The notes beneath the pieces were generated by a model. It made no database searches and had not been told where the DNA came from. It saw only the letters and a program-made list of their open reading frames with translations. 64,000 bases of DNA from Rheinheimera maricola (GTDB taxonomy: Bacteria; Pseudomonadota; Gammaproteobacteria; Enterobacterales; Alteromonadaceae), in NCBI RefSeq assembly GCF_016918075.2, contig NZ_JAERPS020000007.1:210327-274326 (forward strand), read 5' to 3'. Numbering within the stretch: the stretch's first letter is position 1; each line of letters begins with the position of its first letter. Both the position numbers and the translations under genes were made by a program. Shown here in pieces: positions 60,523 through 64,000 of this stretch.

Positions 60523-63500
60523 TCAGAACTGGTAGCTCAGCCCCAGCATCAGGTTATTGACGTTATTGCTCTTAAGCTTGTATCTGTCAACGCTGAATTG
60601 CAGCGCCAGTTGGTCGTTAATGTTATAGCCGGTGTTCAGTGCCAGGTAGATATCACTGTTGCTGGCAGTAGTGCGGATAACACTGCTGCCTGCGGTACTG
60701 CTTTGTTTGCTACTCCAGGTAAAGATGCCAGCCTGCGCCGCAACATACCAGTTACCACGTTGCAGCAAGCGGTATGACAACCCGGTGCGAACGCCCTCAG
60801 CAGACAGCGGGCCAATGTCAGCAACGGCTTGTTGGAACTGCTCCGGTGTTAAGGTTGCGCCCTGAATGGCTAAGCCGGTGCTGCCCAAGTCAACATAATA
60901 GGCTTGCACCGACACCCGTGGGCTAAAGCGGTAATTAACACCTATCGCCCAGCTGGTGGCGCTGTTGTCAAAGTTCAGCACGCTGGCATTGGCCGGCAGC
61001 TGTGTTTCCACCTCTGACTGCTTCAGATCAGCTTTGCTTTGGCCAACAAAGGCATCAACCGACCAATTGGCCTGAGTATTAAAGCTAAACAGCAAGGCCA
61101 GCGCAGCTATCAGCGCCGGCTTGCCCCGGCGACGCAGGCCAACCAGCAAGGTTAACAACAAGATTGGCAGGCCGTTAATACTGCCACCCGATGATTTATT
61201 TACCACAGTAATTACCTCAAACGCGGTGACATTTACTGTCACCTGACTATTACTATTGCCACCGCGGCCGTCACTTACCGTAAAGCTAATAATGTCTGAG
61301 CCACTAAAGCCGGCTTTTGGCGTATAGCGCAGTGTTTGTGCTGCACTAATAACTACTGTACCGGCTTGGGCACTAGCTGCACTAACACTCAGGTTATCAC
61401 CATCCGCATCGGTGGCATTTGCCAGCACATTAATGTCGATGGCTGTTTTGTCATCGGTGCTGATTGGGGCAGTGCTCGTTACTACCGGAGCTCTGTTGTA
61501 GTACACCGTGGCAGTAACGTTGGCGCTGGTGCTGCCACCTTTACCATCATTGACCGCGTAACTCAGGGTGTCGGTACCGACAAAGTCCTGTGCCGGGGTA
61601 TACAGCAGCGTTTGGCCATCGTCACTCACACTTACCGTACCAAAAGCCGCTGAGGTTTGGTTAATGCTCAGGCTATCGCCATCTGGGTCAGTATCGTTTT
61701 CTAGCACGGTCAAGACGTGGCTTTGGTTCCATTGCAACGAGTAGCTGTCATTAACCGCCACGGGTAACCGGTTGCCATCCAAAATTACCGCCACACCGCC
61801 CGGGTCAACAATACTGCCGTTGGCAATGCCATCAGCATCGTTCGGGCCGCCGTCTTCAATAGTCAGCTGCACACACCAATGTCCGGCGGCTAAGCCGCTC
61901 TGCCAGCTGTTGTCGCCCGGTGGAGGGCAGTAGCCCGGCTCGCCGGCGCTGCTAAACAGGCCATTGTTGGCATTACTAACAAAGTTAACCCAGCCGTTTT
62001 CTGCCGTGTACTTCCGGTATACCGCATTCAACGGCAGTGGCTGACGTTGTGGCAACACAATGCTGTAGCTGTCGCCAGCGGTTGGCAGGCCTAACAGGAT
62101 AAAGTCAAATACGCCGCCGATATTATCGGCTTGCATATCTGGCTCCATCCATTGTTGGTCGGTATCCAGTAATTCAATACCACCACCGTTGCCAACGGCC
62201 GCTGCCGCGCCTTTACGCAGACAAATACCCGGCTCACCTTCGGCCACAAAGGCGTTGGTGCTAACCAGTTGCTCAGGGATAACGTTGCAGTCAAAGCCCG
62301 GGTCCAGATAATCTGGAATACCGTTGCCATTGGCATCGCCCAGCCCTTCGACATTGTCGGGGATAAGGTTGTTATTGCTGTCTGCGTCGGTTAATACCGG
62401 CAAGGTGTCGGTGATTTGCAGATACAGCTCCGCGGTGTTGCTAAGCGCCGGCGTTGCATCGTCGGTAGCGGTTAGCGCAACGCGATACACACCTGCAGCA
62501 AGGTTTGCCGGGTCAAATACAAACTGCGCGCTGCTGTCTGCGAGGTTTACCAGGGCCGCATCGGCTTGCCAGACAACATTGACGTTATCGCCCGGATTAG
62601 GATCGGTTACCACAGCGCTAACCGTTACCAGCGCCTGATCTTTAGCAAACGTAAGTCTGCTATTGCCTTGCTGGCGGGCGCTAAGTTGAATGCTGGGTGC
62701 CAGATTGGCTGCAGTCACGGTGACTGTGGTGCTGGCGTTAGCACTAAGGTTCAGGCTGCTATCCAGTGTGATAATAATGTCTTTTGTAGCAACATTATTC
62801 AGGTCTGCAAACACGTTAAAGTTAATGCTAGCGCGCAACCCCTGTTGGATTTGAATGCTGCCACCAGCAAGATCGTGGTCCGTCATTGCATTGGCTGAAC
62901 CACTAACGGTGTAGGCAACATCTATCGGGTAAGCTGGTGCCGGGCCATTAAGTATCACATCAACACTGACACTACTGTGGTTAATCACGGTTTGTGGTTT
63001 GCTCAACGATAGCCGTGGATGAACTTGCAGCAATTGGGTCACCGTACTGGTTGTGCCTGCTGCATCGACTGCCTGCCAATACAATTCGTGGCGGCCCGAA
63101 GTAAACAATGGCAGACCATTAAGTAGCGATACCGCCAGGCGATTTCCTGCAGCATCCACCGCAGTTGCTACACCAACATCGACCTTGGTGAATAATCCCG
63201 TTGCATTAATATTGAGATCATCCGGCGCGGTAATTACCGGGGCGTCTGCATTGCCACCTTCAATCAGCAGCGTTACGTCAGCCATATCCGTTAGCTCACC
63301 ATCAGTAATGCTGTAACTAAACGTCGCCGTACCGCTGAAGTTGTCCGGTGCGCTAAACAATAAGGCGTCGCCCTGCACACTTACCTGACCAATGCTGGCT
63401 TTAGCGGCTGCGATACTTAAAGTATCACCATTCGCATCAGTATCGTTCGCCAGTACATTCAGCACGTAAGCGTTGTCGTTGTTAAAGGCCTGATTGAAAT

Positions 63501-64000
63501 TATCATCAACGGCAACCGGGGCGCTATTTACTTTGACCACCGCCAGGTTAAACGCTGGCAGTGCGGTAGAAACCGTGCCATCAGACACACTAATCACAAT
63601 ACCGGTGGTGGTGCCGACATCTGCCGCCACCGGTGTGCCGGTTAAGGCGCCGGTGTTGGTATTAAATGCGGCCCAGCTGGGTTTGTTGGTAATGCTGAAG
63701 GTTAGCGTGTCGTCATCGGCATCCGTCGCTGTTGGCATAAAGCTGTAAGCCGCATCTTGGTCGACGCTGGTAGTCGGCGTGCCGCTGATGACTGGCGCGC
63801 TGTTTACGCTGGTTACTTCAATATTAAACGCCGGCAGTGAGGCCGATAACGTGCCGTCAGACACACTAATCACAATACCGGTGGTGGTGCCGACATCTGC
63901 CGCCACTGGTGTGCCGGTTAGGGCGCCGGTGTTGGTATTAAATGCGGCCCAGCTGGGTTTGTTGGTGATGCTAAAGGTTAGCGTATCGTCATCCGCATCA
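60523..64000 (-). CDS. Large Ig/cadherin-repeat surface protein with GlyGly-CTERM-like segment fused to an outer-membrane barrel (3' part)
   Basis: The frame is open to the window edge, so at least 1159 residues are seen and the N-terminus is beyond 64000. From the N-side: two or more putative-Ig repeats of 92 residues (VDQDAAYSFMPTATDADDDT...), cadherin-like repeats with LANDTDANGDTL, ENDTDPDGDSL and NATDADGDNL, a Cys-containing insert domain (about 500-700 residues from the C-terminal end), then a GlyGly-CTERM-like tail: a Ser-Gly-Gly run, a Leu-rich helix and Leu-Arg-Arg-Arg. This is followed directly by a second signal-peptide-like helix (PALIAALALLFSFNTQA) and about 190 residues of an 8-stranded barrel ending SYQF. 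It is probably a surface adhesin or scaffold. Confidence 0.88.
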   Translation of the reverse strand, partial: DADDDTLTFSITNKPSWAAFNTNTGALTGTPVAADVGTTTGIVISVSDGTLSASLPAFNIEVTSVNSAPVISGTPTTSVDQDAAYSFMPTATDADDDTLTFSITNKPSWAAFNTNTGALTGTPVAADVGTTTGIVISVSDGTVSTALPAFNLAVVKVNSAPVAVDDNFNQAFNNDNAYVLNVLANDTDANGDTLSIAAAKASIGQVSVQGDALLFSAPDNFSGTATFSYSITDGELTDMADVTLLIEGGNADAPVITAPDDLNINATGLFTKVDVGVATAVDAAGNRLAVSLLNGLPLFTSGRHELYWQAVDAAGTTSTVTQLLQVHPRLSLSKPQTVINHSSVSVDVILNGPAPAYPIDVAYTVSGSANAMTDHDLAGGSIQIQQGLRASINFNVFADLNNVATKDIIITLDSSLNLSANASTTVTVTAANLAPSIQLSARQQGNSRLTFAKDQALVTVSAVVTDPNPGDNVNVVWQADAALVNLADSSAQFVFDPANLAAGVYRVALTATDDATPALSNTAELYLQITDTLPVLTDADSNNNLIPDNVEGLGDANGNGIPDYLDPGFDCNVIPEQLVSTNAFVAEGEPGICLRKGAAAAVGNGGGIELLDTDQQWMEPDMQADNIGGVFDFILLGLPTAGDSYSIVLPQRQPLPLNAVYRKYTAENGWVNFVSNANNGLFSSAGEPGYCPPPGDNSWQSGLAAGHWCVQLTIEDGGPNDADGIANGSIVDPGGVAVILDGNRLPVAVNDSYSLQWNQSHVLTVLENDTDPDGDSLSINQTSAAFGTVSVSDDGQTLLYTPAQDFVGTDTLSYAVNDGKGGSTSANVTATVYYNRAPVVTSTAPISTDDKTAIDINVLANATDADGDNLSVSAASAQAGTVVISAAQTLRYTPKAGFSGSDIISFTVSDGRGGNSNSQVTVNVTAFEVITVVNKSSGGSINGLPILLLTLLVGLRRRGKPALIAALALLFSFNTQANWSVDAFVGQSKADLKQSEVETQLPANASVLNFDNSATSWAIGVNYRFSPRVSVQAYYVDLGSTGLAIQGATLTPEQFQQAVADIGPLSAEGVRTGLSYRLLQRGNWYVAAQAGIFTWSSKQSSTAGSSVIRTTASNSDIYLALNTGYNINDQLALQFSVDRYKLKSNNVNNLMLGLSYQF
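63530..64000 (-). repeat. 276-bp near-identical tandem repeats encoding Ig-like domains
   Basis: The segment starting at TCAGACACAC (63581) recurs 276 bases later at 63857 with only a few changes, covering about 145 bases each time before the window ends. The period is exactly 92 codons, one domain. The near-identity points to recent duplication or gene conversion, so copy number may vary between strains, and assembly across this region could be collapsed. Confidence 0.9.

Overview
The window looks like the chromosome of a free-living, starch-using marine or brackish gammaproteobacterium, probably close to Rheinheimera, Alishewanella or Arsukibacterium in the wider Alteromonadales group. This is inferred from protein content: comM, pyrC, many TonB/MipA/RND envelope proteins, DUF3019 two-component modules, ThrE, and a LacI-controlled maltodextrin regulon built from GH13 and GH31 enzymes rather than an E. 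coli malEFGK system. Genes are densely packed, and many neighbours share stop/start overlaps (TAATG or ATGA). I saw no rRNA, tRNA, CRISPR array, integrase or insertion sequence. No gene-free stretch exceeds 300 bases; the longest gaps are 3322-3600, 17925-18186, 45069-45296 and 48179-48403.

Layout. 1-2468: 5' part of a SWIM/SNF2 helicase gene. 2569-8922: a repeat-rich lipoprotein, an SRPBCC protein, and a three-gene envelope operon (RND exporter, LolA-like lipoprotein-sorting protein, FimV-core/outer-membrane barrel fusion). 9106-14768: comM, pyrC, a 50-aa acidic protein, a Bcr/CflA efflux pump, a periplasmic solute-binding-like protein and a CheX-like protein. 14763-17924: an operon of MipA, DUF3019 protein, RstA-like regulator and RstB-like kinase. 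18187-25637: LacI-type regulator, SulP transporter, an alpha/beta hydrolase, a lipoprotein GH13 enzyme and a divergent sugar transporter.

25725-36623 is an accessory island and the most unusual part. It encodes an FtsZ-like GTPase that is not the division FtsZ, a WYL regulator, a DnaA/Hda-like ATPase with a broken P-loop, a PP2C phosphatase, two paralogous proteins beginning MCGYC with an internal CHC motif, a sirtuin, a Fic AMP-transferase, a caspase-like protein and several unknown proteins. The mix of NAD-, AMP-, protease- and phosphorylation-type activities with a WYL regulator resembles a conflict or stress-response locus, but I recognise no described system with this composition.

36604-38890: a second DUF3019/two-component module. 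39023-45068: a TonB receptor divergent from a cytochrome c / MauG-like peroxidase / haem-tailed beta-helix operon. 45122-49398: a three-hairpin element and small housekeeping or unknown genes, including an unlinked MipA. 49612-59455: the second half of the maltodextrin regulon (cyclomaltodextrinase-like GH13, GH31 alpha-glucosidase, lipoprotein GH13), interrupted by an ECF42-type sigma factor with DGPF and NTF2-like partners and a ThrE exporter. 59499-64000: an unknown membrane protein and the 3' part of a giant Ig-repeat surface protein that joins a GlyGly-CTERM-like tail to an outer-membrane barrel.

How the genes work together. Three near-perfect TGCATACGTATGCA palindromes lie upstream of the amylase/transporter pair (24027), the cyclomaltodextrinase (51563) and the amylase/GH31 operon (59442). 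They tie these scattered genes into one predicted regulon of the LacI protein at 18187. The predicted route is extracellular or periplasmic cleavage of maltodextrins, uptake through the 24127 transporter, and completion of hydrolysis by GH31.
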